Assembly: GCA_963169745.1 (NCBI GenBank) | Contig: CAUJCU010000013.1 | Location: 62,001 to 126,000, forward strand | Length of the DNA stretch: 64,000 bases | Direction of reading: 5' to 3' | Origin: Bacteroidota bacterium | GTDB taxonomy: Bacteria > Bacteroidota > Bacteroidia > UBA4408 | Part shown: in pieces, positions 43,459 to 52,238 of the stretch | Numbering within the stretch: the stretch's first letter is position 1 | Layout of the letters: each line of letters starts with the position of its first letter | Translations under genes and position numbers: made by a program | Notes under the pieces: model-generated | What the model saw: only the letters and a program-made list of their open reading frames with translations | Databases searched by the model: none | Told to the model about the DNA's origin: nothing

Positions 43459-43941
43459 TTATTCAATCGTGTTCAGGATTTCTACCCACTGTTTAGCCGC
43501 AGTAGGCCAATCCTTCGTATATGCTTCTGGTTTTAAATTACCCGAAAAAGTTTTTAATAACCCCGCAAGTGCAAGGGTACTGCGCGCTTCTTTAACTTGC
43601 TTTATCCATCTGGTTTTGTTCTTTTCCCAAGCGGGTTTAAAATATTTAGGTTTAATTTGCTCTGAGAGGGTAACCATACTGGCACTAAGGGCATTCACAT
43701 CGGTAGCACTATTTGTTTTTTCAAGCCAAATACTTTTTTCAGTCTTCCAAGTTTTATTAAATGATTTAGGGTTAATACCTTCTGCTAAAACAGTTAAGGC
43801 AGTATTCAAATTGGCATGTTCTTCGTGTTTTAATACAACACTATTTTCTTGAAAGTTTCTTACAAGCTGGTTGGGAATAGATAGGTTATTTCCAAAAAAA
43901 GAGCAAATTCCGGTAACCGTTAATAAATAAACGAATTTCAT
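43459..43941 (-). CDS. Secreted three-repeat protein of unknown function
   Basis: A 160-residue exported protein (from ATG 43941) with signal peptide MKFVYLLTVTGICSFFG. The mature part is built of three tandem repeats of about 38-40 residues, each with the pattern hydrophobic helix, LSE.I.PK.F..., W...K..W. Examples are LTVLAEGINPKSFNKTWKTE, MVTLSEQIKPKYFKPAWEKN and LLKTFSGNLKPEAYTKDWPT. No family is recognised. The start is set by a TAnnTTTG element at 43962-43969 that overlaps the alternative GTG start at 43962. It precedes the subtilase on the same strand. Confidence 0.7.
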   Translation of the reverse strand: MKFVYLLTVTGICSFFGNNLSIPNQLVRNFQENSVVLKHEEHANLNTALTVLAEGINPKSFNKTWKTEKSIWLEKTNSATDVNALSASMVTLSEQIKPKYFKPAWEKNKTRWIKQVKEARSTLALAGLLKTFSGNLKPEAYTKDWPTAAKQWVEILNTIE

Positions 43942-43961
43942 ATATAATTTATTGTTTTTCA

Positions 43962-43969
43962 CAAATTTA
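43962..43969 (-). promoter_or_regulatory. -7 element fixing the start of the three-repeat protein
   Basis: The minus strand reads TAAATTTG, an exact TAnnTTTG match. It places the transcript start at about 43957, downstream of the possible GTG start at 43962 but upstream of ATG 43941, so the latter is the likely start. Confidence 0.5.
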
Positions 43970-44119
43970 CTGAATTATTATGGGTCTGTGAATTAAGTTT
44001 AAGCTTTTTTCGTTTTTTTATTAACATCAATTCAAAAAGGGACATGGTTAAACAGACTAATATTTGTTAATTTAATAGAGATTAACCCTATTCAAATAAT
44101 TGAGTTGTTCAATATTCAC

Positions 44120-44127
44120 TACTTTTG
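44120..44127 (+). promoter_or_regulatory. Promoter of the FKBP gene pair
   Basis: TACTTTTG matches TAnnTTTG exactly, and a TTG at 44100-44102 stands 17 bases upstream, giving both parts of the Bacteroidota promoter. The ATG at 44151 lies 23 bases after the -7 element. Confidence 0.6.
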
Positions 44128-44150
44128 TGCCTTATTAAAAAAAATCCTTC

Positions 44151-45089
44151 ATGAAATTAAATTACACTACTGTAGCTTTTTCGGCCTTAATACTTAGTTC
44201 TATTTTATTTTTTTCTTGCAATAACTCTAAATATCCAGGGTATGATAAAACCAAAGATGGTTTGTATTATAAATTATTCTCGCATGATGAAAAAGGGAAA
44301 AAAGCTGTTGAGGGAGATGTATTAATGTTGGATATGATTTATAAGAATGATAAAGATAGTATATTATTTAATTCACACACTCAAGGTCGTAAAGTTCCTG
44401 TTCCATTAACAAAGCCTACTTTCAAAGGTGGGTTGGAGGAAGGATTTGCTATGTTGGTTAAAGGAGATAGTGCAAGTTTTATTGTTAGTGCCGATTCTCT
44501 TTTCGAAAAAACATTTGGAATGCAGGAATTACCTAAAGGTATTGCTAAAGGGAGTATGCTTACGTTTTTTGTAAAGGTTGATGAAATTAAAACTAAAGAA
44601 GAAATTGAGAAAATGCGTCAAGAAAAAATGGAGCAGCAAGAGCGTGAATCTGCTCTTCGTCAGAGCGAAGAAAAAGAAAATATTTCCAAATATTTAACCG
44701 AAAAAAAGATTACAACCGCCCCTACTGCCAGTGGCCTTATTTATATTGAAAAAACTAAAGGAAAAGGAGTAAAGGCTGAAAAAGGGAAAAAAGTAAAAAT
44801 GAATTATGTTGGGCGTTTACTTGACGGAACATTATTTGATACTAATAACGAGAAAGTTGCACAAGAAAACAATGTTCATAACTCGGGACGAAAATACGAA
44901 CCTTTTGAATTTACCGTTGGGAACGGAGAGGTTATACCCGGTTGGGACGAGGCTCTTTTGCTTATGAACGAAGGAGGAAAAGCAACCTTTATTATTCCCT
45001 CTAATTTAGCTTATGGCGATATGGAACAAGGGCCTATTAAACCTTATAGTACACTTGTTTTTGATGTTGAATTACTTGAGGTAAAGTAA
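44151..45089 (+). CDS. FKBP-type peptidyl-prolyl isomerase lipoprotein, two domains
   Basis: A 312-residue lipoprotein (lipobox LFFSC near residue 21). The C-terminal domain (about 200-312) is a proper FKBP with the expected aromatic and acidic pocket residues in KMNYVGRLLDGTLFD, VIPGWDEALLLM and LAYGD. The N-terminal half (about 30-135) looks like a second FKBP fold but lacks the pocket tryptophan (FKGGLEEGF instead of GWDEG). A charged linker of about 45 residues (KEEIEKMRQEKMEQQERES) joins them. It probably folds or chaperones exported proteins. The next gene, a paralogue, starts one base after its stop. Confidence 0.92.
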   Translation: MKLNYTTVAFSALILSSILFFSCNNSKYPGYDKTKDGLYYKLFSHDEKGKKAVEGDVLMLDMIYKNDKDSILFNSHTQGRKVPVPLTKPTFKGGLEEGFAMLVKGDSASFIVSADSLFEKTFGMQELPKGIAKGSMLTFFVKVDEIKTKEEIEKMRQEKMEQQERESALRQSEEKENISKYLTEKKITTAPTASGLIYIEKTKGKGVKAEKGKKVKMNYVGRLLDGTLFDTNNEKVAQENNVHNSGRKYEPFEFTVGNGEVIPGWDEALLLMNEGGKATFIIPSNLAYGDMEQGPIKPYSTLVFDVELLEVK

Positions 45090-45090
45090 A

Positions 45091-45954
45091 ATGACCTGTA
45101 AGAAACTTCTCACGCTGCTATTTATAGTGATGTCCGGAGGAGTAATTCTGGGACAGAAAAGTGCCCCTTTTCAAAAAACATCTTCTGGGCTTGAATATAA
45201 AATTTATCGCCATGGCGGCACTGTAAAGCCACGTCCTGGTGATATCATAAAAACAATTCTTGTATATACCAATCACAAAGATTCAGTAATTTTTGACTCA
45301 CGCATCAGCAGACCCGAAAATATTTTTGAGCTGCTTGAACCCACCTTTAAAGGAGGGCTTGAAGAGGGTATGACACTTATGGCCATTGGCGATTCAGCCG
45401 TATTTCGTGTAAATGCTGATTCTGTCTATTCCAAAACATTCAAAGTATCACGTCCTAACTTTGTTAAAAAAGGGAGCAAAATGAACTTTAGAATTAAACT
45501 ATTGGCAGTAAAAACAAAAGAATCCATTGATACGCGTAGTTCCGAAGAAATAGAGCATGATAATGAACTTCGGAAAACCGAAGAACCTAAGCGTATTGAA
45601 GAATTTGTTAAACTCAATAATATTACGGTATCCCCTTCCGAAACCGGACTCTATTACATTGTGCGCACAGCAGGAACAGAGCCTAACATTACGCCAACAA
45701 GCAAAGTAAAAATTACGTACACATGCACGACTCTCGAAGGCCAAAATATTGATACTCAAACAAACCCAATTGAAATAGATATGGCAGCCCACAAAATAAC
45801 CAAAGGAATGGAAGAAGGATTGCTGTTGATGAAGAAAGGAACAAAAGCCACCTTAATATTACCCAGCAAATTAGCCTTTGGAAAGCGGCATATTAGCTCA
45901 GTACAACCCTATACTACACTAATTTATGATTTAGAAGTTTTAGAGGTAAATTGA
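45091..45954 (+). CDS. Degenerate FKBP-type protein, exported paralogue of its neighbour
   Basis: A 287-residue protein with a signal peptide ending near LGQ. It has the same layout as the upstream gene: an FKBP-like half (about 25-130), a charged linker (SSEEIEHDNELRKTEEPKR) and a second FKBP half. Both halves have lost pocket residues: the second reads KITYTCTTLEGQNID, KGMEEGLLLM and LAFGK where an active FKBP has Tyr, Phe-Asp, Trp and Tyr. It is therefore probably a non-catalytic binding or chaperone partner that arose by tandem duplication. The genes form a two-gene operon. Confidence 0.85.
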   Translation: MTCKKLLTLLFIVMSGGVILGQKSAPFQKTSSGLEYKIYRHGGTVKPRPGDIIKTILVYTNHKDSVIFDSRISRPENIFELLEPTFKGGLEEGMTLMAIGDSAVFRVNADSVYSKTFKVSRPNFVKKGSKMNFRIKLLAVKTKESIDTRSSEEIEHDNELRKTEEPKRIEEFVKLNNITVSPSETGLYYIVRTAGTEPNITPTSKVKITYTCTTLEGQNIDTQTNPIEIDMAAHKITKGMEEGLLLMKKGTKATLILPSKLAFGKRHISSVQPYTTLIYDLEVLEVN

Positions 45955-46030
45955 TTTATTCGGTTTTTTTCATTTAAACAAGTATCATAATTTATTTTTT
46001 TGAATTAGACTTATCAATTAAGGATATTTC

Positions 46031-46038
46031 TAAATTTG
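46031..46038 (+). promoter_or_regulatory. -7 element close to the ABC adaptor start
   Basis: TAAATTTG matches TAnnTTTG exactly and ends seven bases before ATG 46046, giving a transcript leader of two or three bases at most. Confidence 0.5.
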
Positions 46039-46045
46039 TTCCTCA

Positions 46046-47125
46046 ATGAAGTGCCTTTCTTTTTTATTTTTAGCCGTTTTTCTGTTTTCGTGTCAATCAA
46101 AACAAGAGAAAATACGCCCCTATGAATCACCAGTTACAGAATCGGTATATGCATCTGGAACCATTAAAAGTAAAAACCAATATCAAGTTTTTTCAGCTGT
46201 AAGCGGTGTTATAAAAGACATTCTGGTTAAAGAAGGTGATACAGTTGTAAAAGATCAAATAATTGTAGTTTTAGATCATAAAGCTCAGAAATTAAATACG
46301 GAGAACGCTGCACTTAATGCCCAATTTTCAAGCTTAAATGCAAACAAAGAAAAATTGAATGAAGCTCAGCTTCAAAAAGACCTCTTAAAGAACAAACTTC
46401 AAAATGACTCTTTACTATACGAGCGGCAAAAAGATTTGTGGAATCAAAGAGTAGGTAGTAAAGTAGAACTGGAGCAACGTCAACTTGCCTTTCAAAATGC
46501 CAAAGTAAATTACTTTGCTGCAAAAGTCAAATATGATGACTTAAAGAAACAGCTTGAATTAAATGCAGCAATTACTGAAAGAATTTTAGCTTTATCTGAT
46601 AAAACAGAGAGTGATTACTCTATAAAAAGCGAGTTAAACGGTATTATGTACGCCTTATTTAAAAAGAAAGGTGAAATTGTAGGCCCTCAAACACCCATAG
46701 GAATTATAGGCGAGGCAAATCATTTTATTTTAGAAATGCAAATAGATGAGTATGATATTTTGAAAATTGCCAAAGGGCAGCAGGTATTTGTTACCCTTGA
46801 TAGTTATAAAAATAAAGTATTTAAGGCTCAAGTAACAAAAATTAATCCTTTAATGAATGACAGAAATAAAACATTTTTAGTAGAAGCTGAGTTTACCGAA
46901 CCGCCCCAAGTGCTTTATCCTAATATTTCTTTTGAAGCCAGTATATTGTTAAAAACCAAATCAAAAGCTTTGCTTATTCCCCGAAAATGTGTATTAAACG
47001 ATTCGTTAGTTATAAAAACAAATGGTGACACGGTAAAAATAGAAACAGGTTTAAAAGACTATCAAAACATTGAAGTAATAAGCGGTATAAGCAAAACCGA
47101 TGAACTACGAATACCTAATAAATGA
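46046..47125 (+). CDS. MacA/HlyD-type periplasmic adaptor lipoprotein of an ABC exporter
   Basis: A 359-residue adaptor with lipobox LFSC near residue 16. The first lipoyl half (VFSAVSGVIKDILVKEGDTVVKDQIIVVLDHKAQ) precedes a long helical hairpin rich in Leu, Lys and Gln (about 80-185), then the second half (SELNGIMYALFKKKGEIVGPQTPIGIIG) and a beta-barrel domain. It should link the MacB-like permease encoded next to an outer membrane factor, which is not in this cluster. Its stop overlaps the permease ATG by four bases. Substrate unknown. Confidence 0.88.
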   Translation: MKCLSFLFLAVFLFSCQSKQEKIRPYESPVTESVYASGTIKSKNQYQVFSAVSGVIKDILVKEGDTVVKDQIIVVLDHKAQKLNTENAALNAQFSSLNANKEKLNEAQLQKDLLKNKLQNDSLLYERQKDLWNQRVGSKVELEQRQLAFQNAKVNYFAAKVKYDDLKKQLELNAAITERILALSDKTESDYSIKSELNGIMYALFKKKGEIVGPQTPIGIIGEANHFILEMQIDEYDILKIAKGQQVFVTLDSYKNKVFKAQVTKINPLMNDRNKTFLVEAEFTEPPQVLYPNISFEASILLKTKSKALLIPRKCVLNDSLVIKTNGDTVKIETGLKDYQNIEVISGISKTDELRIPNK

Positions 47126-48381
47126 GATTAAAGCTCTTAGCAAATATTTCTCGTTCCTTATTATTAGCCCGCTGGAAACAAACATTAGTAGCTGCTATTG
47201 GAGTAACATTTAGTATTACTATGTTCATAACCTTACTTAGTTTTATGTCGGGCTTAAATGATTTGCTCGATGGGCTAATTATAAACCGCACCCCTCATAT
47301 ACGTTTGTATAATGAAATTTTACCCGCTCAAAAGCAAGCTGTTGACCTAGTGCCATCGTTTCATCATTATTACAATTTTGTACGTTCCGTTAAACCCAAA
47401 AATGACTTACTTCAAATAAGAAACAGCGAGGCTATTGTGAATAGTTTAGCTAAAGACTCACGGGTATTAGGAGTAGCCCCAAAAGTAACAGTTCCTGTAT
47501 TTTATAATATTGGGAATATTGACTTAACCGGTATTATTAATGGTATAGATGTAGAAGCAGAGGCGCGTTTATTTTTATTTAAAGATTATGTAACCGAAGG
47601 AAATTACATTGACTTGAAAAATATTCCCAACAGTATCATATTAGGTAAATCTGCAGCCGAAAAAATGCTGGCCAATATTGGCGATATGATCCAAGTTACT
47701 ACTGCAAAGGGAAACCCCATTCAGTTAAAAGTAGTGGGGTATTTCCAATCAGGCTTACAAGAAATTGATAAGGTTCAGAGCTATTGTAGTATAAATACTG
47801 CACAAAAAATGCTTGGCGAATCAAATACTTATATTACCGATATTCAAGTAAAGCTAAAAAATATTTTACAGGCACCGCAATTATCTAATGAGTATGCCCA
47901 TTTGTATGACACTGAGGCCGTAGATATTCAAACAGCCAACTCTCAATTTGAAACTGGAAGCAAAGTTCGAAGTTTAATATCCTATGCTGTTGGCATTACG
48001 CTTTTGGTTGTAGCGGGTTTTGGGATATACAATATTTTGAATATGATGATTTATGAAAAAATGGATTCTATTGCCATTTTAAAGGCTACTGGGTTTTCAG
48101 GATTAGATGTACAACGAATTTTTATAGGAATTGCCTTGTTTATCGGTATTTTTGGTGGTCTTCTTGGACTTCTTTTTGGCTTTGGCCTTTCAGCATTTAT
48201 TGACCAAATTCCTTTTAACACAGCCGCATTGCCTACTATAAAAACCTATCCAATAAACTACAACCCCAGTTATTATATTATTGGAACAGTATTTTCTATA
48301 CTTACCACATACTTAGCCGGCTATTTTCCTGCTCGAAAAGCCAGCAAAGTAGATCCAGTTGTTATTATAAGAGGCAAATAA
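47122..48381 (+). CDS. MacB/FtsX-type ABC transporter permease
   Basis: A 419-residue permease with one N-terminal helix, a large extracytoplasmic domain (about residues 45-280) and three C-terminal helices. The FtsX-type signature appears in the C-terminal half: YAVGITLLVVAGFGIYNILNMMIYEKMDSIAILKATGFSGLDVQRIF, read here as the family's helix and coupling segment, then the final YPARKASKVDPV-like FPARKASKVDPVVIIRGK. Together with the adaptor and ATPase genes it forms a mechanotransducing exporter. It overlaps the adaptor by four bases and the ATPase follows one base later. Confidence 0.9.
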   Translation: MRLKLLANISRSLLLARWKQTLVAAIGVTFSITMFITLLSFMSGLNDLLDGLIINRTPHIRLYNEILPAQKQAVDLVPSFHHYYNFVRSVKPKNDLLQIRNSEAIVNSLAKDSRVLGVAPKVTVPVFYNIGNIDLTGIINGIDVEAEARLFLFKDYVTEGNYIDLKNIPNSIILGKSAAEKMLANIGDMIQVTTAKGNPIQLKVVGYFQSGLQEIDKVQSYCSINTAQKMLGESNTYITDIQVKLKNILQAPQLSNEYAHLYDTEAVDIQTANSQFETGSKVRSLISYAVGITLLVVAGFGIYNILNMMIYEKMDSIAILKATGFSGLDVQRIFIGIALFIGIFGGLLGLLFGFGLSAFIDQIPFNTAALPTIKTYPINYNPSYYIIGTVFSILTTYLAGYFPARKASKVDPVVIIRGK

Positions 48382-48382
48382 A

Positions 48383-49063
48383 ATGGGTAAGACAATTTTA
48401 GAAACACAAAATATTTCGAAGTATTTTCATGACCCCTTAACTATTCAGGTTTTAAAAGAAGTTAGCTTTAGCATCAAACAAGGTGAATTTATTTCTGTTA
48501 TTGGAAAATCGGGGTGTGGAAAATCAACCTTACTTTATATCCTATCTACAATGGATACCGATTATCAAGGAAAACTATGGATTGACGGGGAGTTAATGAT
48601 GCAAAAAAAAGAAGTTGATTTAGCCCGAATTAGAAATAAAAAAATTGGGTTTGTTTTTCAGTTTCATTATTTATTAAACGAGTTTACAGTGCTTCAAAAC
48701 GTAATGCTCCCCGGATTAAAATTATCTGAACACGCAGCAAAAGAAGTAGAACACAGAGCTTATGAAAAGCTTAAAATTTTAGGGATAGAAAATGAAGCTC
48801 TTAAACTACCCAATCAGCTTTCGGGAGGGCAAAAGCAACGGGTTGCTATAGCACGTGCATTAATTAATGATCCCTTAATTATAATGGGCGATGAGCCTAC
48901 AGGAAATCTGGATAAGAAAAATGGAGATATTGTGTTTCAAATTTTTAAAGAACTTGCTAGCTCTTTTAATCAAACATTACTGATTGTAACTCATGATAAT
49001 GAATTTGCCGAACGTACAGACAGAATCATAGAAATGGAAGATGGCAAGATTATAAAGCATTAG
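48383..49063 (+). CDS. ABC transporter ATPase, LolD/MacB type
   Basis: A 226-residue ATPase with Walker [15 protein letters not shown] near residue 40, Q-loop [21 protein letters not shown], signature [15 protein letters not shown] near 140, Walker [15 protein letters not shown] near 160 and switch His in [20 protein letters not shown]. The [13 protein letters not shown] and GDEPTGNLD segments are typical of the LolD/MacB group. It drives the MacB-like permease encoded just before it. It ends 12 bases before the convergent orphan gene. Confidence 0.93.
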   Translation: MGKTILETQNISKYFHDPLTIQVLKEVSFSIKQGEFISVIGKSGCGKSTLLYILSTMDTDYQGKLWIDGELMMQKKEVDLARIRNKKIGFVFQFHYLLNEFTVLQNVMLPGLKLSEHAAKEVEHRAYEKLKILGIENEALKLPNQLSGGQKQRVAIARALINDPLIIMGDEPTGNLDKKNGDIVFQIFKELASSFNQTLLIVTHDNEFAERTDRIIEMEDGKIIKH

Positions 49064-49074
49064 CATAGTTTGAA

Positions 49075-51102
49075 TTACTCCATCACCAATTCGAGCTTAT
49101 CAATCCAAACCCCATCTTGTTGTGTCTTTACGGTAAGTATTTGTTTCAATTTTTCAATACTGCTTTCAGTAGGTAATTCAATAGTATATTTTACAATTTT
49201 GTCCTCATGCTTGATGGGTAGTTGCCCCACTTTTATATAATTAAAGTATAAATCTAAGCTATTTTTCACAGCGTTATTTTTGAGCCAAATGTGTATCTTT
49301 TTTACTTTTGATGCTGTGGAACTACATTCAAATGGAATATGTAAACTGTCATGCAGTGCTGTTAAAGTTGTAAAAGTTGTGTAATCTGTTGGCGACTTAG
49401 ATAAGGTTATTTTTTCTTTGCCATACAACTCAGCCTCTAATACTATGTTTTTTGACCAAAAATAGGGGTGCTTGTATTCATGCCATCCATCAAACTGATA
49501 AAATAAAGGCTGTTTTCCGGTTTCGCTGTAATAATAAACGCTGCCCTGCCTACGTGCTTGTACTTTTAATGTTTTATGCCCTAAATTTACCGACACTGTT
49601 TTTTCAAGAGGAGTACCTTTATTATATGATGTTCCGGTTTGCCAGCTACAGGCAATTATCCAAATTTTAGCCTGGTTGCTTTTTCGCACCACAACAGGCA
49701 CGTCTGGATCTGGATAATCAATAAAATCTTCCTGATTAATCATTTTGCTATCGCGAAGTATATCTTCAAAAAAGCTTGTAATTGCTTGTGCATAAACAGG
49801 AGTGGTAGCTTGCCATACGTAGTTAGCCGGAATGGCAACTTGCTTACCGGTGTTAAAAAATCCCGAATAGAAAAACTCAGCTCCCATATTGGAAACCACC
49901 TTAAGCAATCCAAGCCATTGAGCTGGTCGTATGTTCTTTACCTCAACACTGTCCCATCCTGCGGCTACAAAAGGAGAAAAAAGATTATCGCCTAAAGCAA
50001 GCTCTGTTTTACGGCATACTTGCAGCCACTTTAATCCGTGCCAAGGCCCTTTCCATGTTTTCCAGTTATCCGGATGACGAGGATAGAAATCGGGTGTGCT
50101 GTAATACTGATTATTGATTTTTGAATTAACTACCCGCATGGTCGCATAATCATGTCTAAAATTATTGTTACCATCAATAGAATACTCGGTGTATAAACAA
50201 TTCTCTAGTTGTTTTTTCTGCATAAAAGAGTTTCTAAAGGCCCATTCTTTTTCTAATCTTTTTAATGCTTGATATTGATTCCAATTAATGTTCGGGTACT
50301 TCTCTTTATCGGCTTTAATTCGCAAATCTCCCTCCATTAATTTTTCATTATATAGGGTAAATACTTCCCCATTTTCATTTATTAATTGCAGTGGCCTTTT
50401 TAAAGCACTCAATAAGGAGTCAATATAAATTGTTTGTGTTTCAAAATCGCATTTTAAAGCAGAAACGGGTGTTAAAGGGCTTGGTCTCTTTCTATTATTA
50501 GCCAGCACAAGTTCGTTATTGTTATGTATGTAGCAACTGTCTGGTAATTGTTGATTGTTTACAAAGGGCCATTTCCCTGTACAATTATTTCTGGCTACAA
50601 AAGGTTGCACTTGTGCCCAAAAACTTATAGCAGCACAAGGAATTTCAGGGTGTGAATTAGCGTAAGCAACCCAATTTCCAGTAAAAGTATTGGTATTACG
50701 ATAAGACTTGTATGATTTTAAGTTATTACTTACCAAGAAATAATAATGCCAGCGTTGCGCTAGTTGAGCTTGTATTTGAGTAGATAATGCAACACAATCA
50801 TTCATTTTATAGTTGGGTTGTAATAGTCCGCTTAAATACGCTGGGTCCATCCATAAAAAGTTGCGGAGCAGCTTATGATTACTTTTAAATTGAGGAGCAG
50901 GAAAATGCTCTAATTGGGCTAAGGCTGAAATTTGTGGTTGCGGATATCCGGGTGCAAACTCCAAAGTATCAATTTCACCTGTTTGTACAATATCTGAAAT
51001 AAGTTGCAAAGGGTTACTTTTATTAAAGAAAATTAATGAGACTGATACTACAAGCAACGCAAATACACCTATAAGAAATAATCGGGCTGTATATTTATTC
51101 AT
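49075..51102 (-). CDS. Large membrane-anchored exported protein of unknown function
   Basis: About 675 residues from ATG 51102 (an ATG at 51171 would add 23). A single N-terminal helix, LFLIGVFALLVVSVSLIFF, precedes a large external part. It contains WHGLKWLQVCRKTELALGD, GWDSVEVKNIRPAQWLGLLKVVSNMGAEFFYSGFF-like segments and KKIHIWLKNNAVKNSLDLYF, a mixture of helix-rich and beta-rich regions that could be a TIM-barrel hydrolase followed by a jelly-roll domain. No catalytic motif is certain and no family is recognised. It follows the PorP gene by 136 bases on the same strand. Confidence 0.6.
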   Translation of the reverse strand: MNKYTARLFLIGVFALLVVSVSLIFFNKSNPLQLISDIVQTGEIDTLEFAPGYPQPQISALAQLEHFPAPQFKSNHKLLRNFLWMDPAYLSGLLQPNYKMNDCVALSTQIQAQLAQRWHYYFLVSNNLKSYKSYRNTNTFTGNWVAYANSHPEIPCAAISFWAQVQPFVARNNCTGKWPFVNNQQLPDSCYIHNNNELVLANNRKRPSPLTPVSALKCDFETQTIYIDSLLSALKRPLQLINENGEVFTLYNEKLMEGDLRIKADKEKYPNINWNQYQALKRLEKEWAFRNSFMQKKQLENCLYTEYSIDGNNNFRHDYATMRVVNSKINNQYYSTPDFYPRHPDNWKTWKGPWHGLKWLQVCRKTELALGDNLFSPFVAAGWDSVEVKNIRPAQWLGLLKVVSNMGAEFFYSGFFNTGKQVAIPANYVWQATTPVYAQAITSFFEDILRDSKMINQEDFIDYPDPDVPVVVRKSNQAKIWIIACSWQTGTSYNKGTPLEKTVSVNLGHKTLKVQARRQGSVYYYSETGKQPLFYQFDGWHEYKHPYFWSKNIVLEAELYGKEKITLSKSPTDYTTFTTLTALHDSLHIPFECSSTASKVKKIHIWLKNNAVKNSLDLYFNYIKVGQLPIKHEDKIVKYTIELPTESSIEKLKQILTVKTQQDGVWIDKLELVME

Positions 51103-51238
51103 GCTTTTTATTCTGCATGTTCCAATTGCTTTTTTGAAAAAGCTTTCGCTAGGGGAATCAGAAATAATCATTTTTTCTGATGTAATTTTTTACTTCTGTT
51201 TCTTGAAAAAATATCCGTAAAATGCTGCTATTTTAGTA

Positions 51239-52213
51239 TTAGTCATAAGCATAACACCTTTCTTTCTCTTCAAGCCCATCGCCCCCATTTTTACAAAACC
51301 GGTAACCAATCATTAATTCGTGCGAGTTGGCAGCACCAAATCTTACTTTTGAAGTAACATAATCAAACGAATAGCCAAACGTAAATTTTTTAACCTTAAA
51401 TTGTACAATTGCACAAGCTGCATCAGTTTTACGATACACAACTCCCCATCTGAAAACATCTTTAAAATCAATTAAAAACCCCACATCAAGTCCAACAGGA
51501 GCGCCACCACTTGCCAGCTTCACATTTATAGAGGGTAAAAAAGAATATTCTTTTCTGCGCCCCGGAATGCTGGCTCCGGTTGTTATATAGTGTGTGCGGT
51601 GTAACGAACTTCCAAAGCCATAAATAGCATCCAACTTTTTTTGAATAGCATACTTCATACTGTATCCAATAAAAAAAAGTGGATTATAAATCATCACACC
51701 GGGATTAATATCCGGATACAAAATCACTCTTCTTGAAGCCCCCACAGCATTGTCATCAGCTACGGTTAGTTTTACATTATCACGAATAAAGTTATATTGA
51801 ATAATTCCTGCAAAAAGACCGGCTGAGGCATAAAAATTACTGGAAAGTGGAACATGGTAAGAGTAATTAAGACTGAATGCGTTTCTAGCAGTTGGCCCTA
51901 AACCTCCGGTTTTATCTTGTTCCTGATAAAAGCCTATCACATTTTTTGATTTGGTATAAGGCTTTTTGTTTTTAAGTGCTCCATTTACACTAAAGAACTG
52001 CTCAACCGGAGCTGATTCAAAACCCCACCATTGTTTTCTATAGCCGGTTTTAATTTGAAGACATTTAGTTGAGCCTCCGGCAGCCGGATTAATTCCAAAA
52101 TAATTAAAAATGTATTGGGTATATTGTGATGTTTGCTGAGCTGTAGCTGTTTCAATACCCGCAACAAAAAAAACAAATAAGTAAAGAAATATTATTTTAT
52201 AAAAAAGCCTCAT
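51239..52213 (-). CDS. PorP/SprF family outer membrane protein of type IX secretion
   Basis: About 324 residues from ATG 52213 (the longer frame begins at a TTG). A signal peptide ends near ATAQ, followed by the PorP/SprF signature QTSQYTQYIFNYFGINPAAGG and RKQWWGFESAPVEQFFSVNGAL, then alternating beta strands to a barrel. This family holds T9SS cargo proteins with type B C-terminal domains at the surface, each usually paired with its cargo. The cargo-like gene lies 25 bases upstream on the same strand, so these two are a likely pair. Confidence 0.92.
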   Translation of the reverse strand: MRLFYKIIFLYLFVFFVAGIETATAQQTSQYTQYIFNYFGINPAAGGSTKCLQIKTGYRKQWWGFESAPVEQFFSVNGALKNKKPYTKSKNVIGFYQEQDKTGGLGPTARNAFSLNYSYHVPLSSNFYASAGLFAGIIQYNFIRDNVKLTVADDNAVGASRRVILYPDINPGVMIYNPLFFIGYSMKYAIQKKLDAIYGFGSSLHRTHYITTGASIPGRRKEYSFLPSINVKLASGGAPVGLDVGFLIDFKDVFRWGVVYRKTDAACAIVQFKVKKFTFGYSFDYVTSKVRFGAANSHELMIGYRFCKNGGDGLEEKERCYAYD

Positions 52214-52238
52214 AAAGTTCTTTTCGCCAATTAATATA

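Noticed and set aside
43469-43852. 127-residue plus-strand ORF
   Set aside because: It is antisense to the three-repeat secreted protein, which has a signal peptide, a promoter and repeated structure.
49639-49995. 118-residue plus-strand ORF inside the orphan anchored protein
   Set aside because: Antisense overlap with no supporting motif; the minus-strand frame spans the whole region without stops and starts with a signal anchor.
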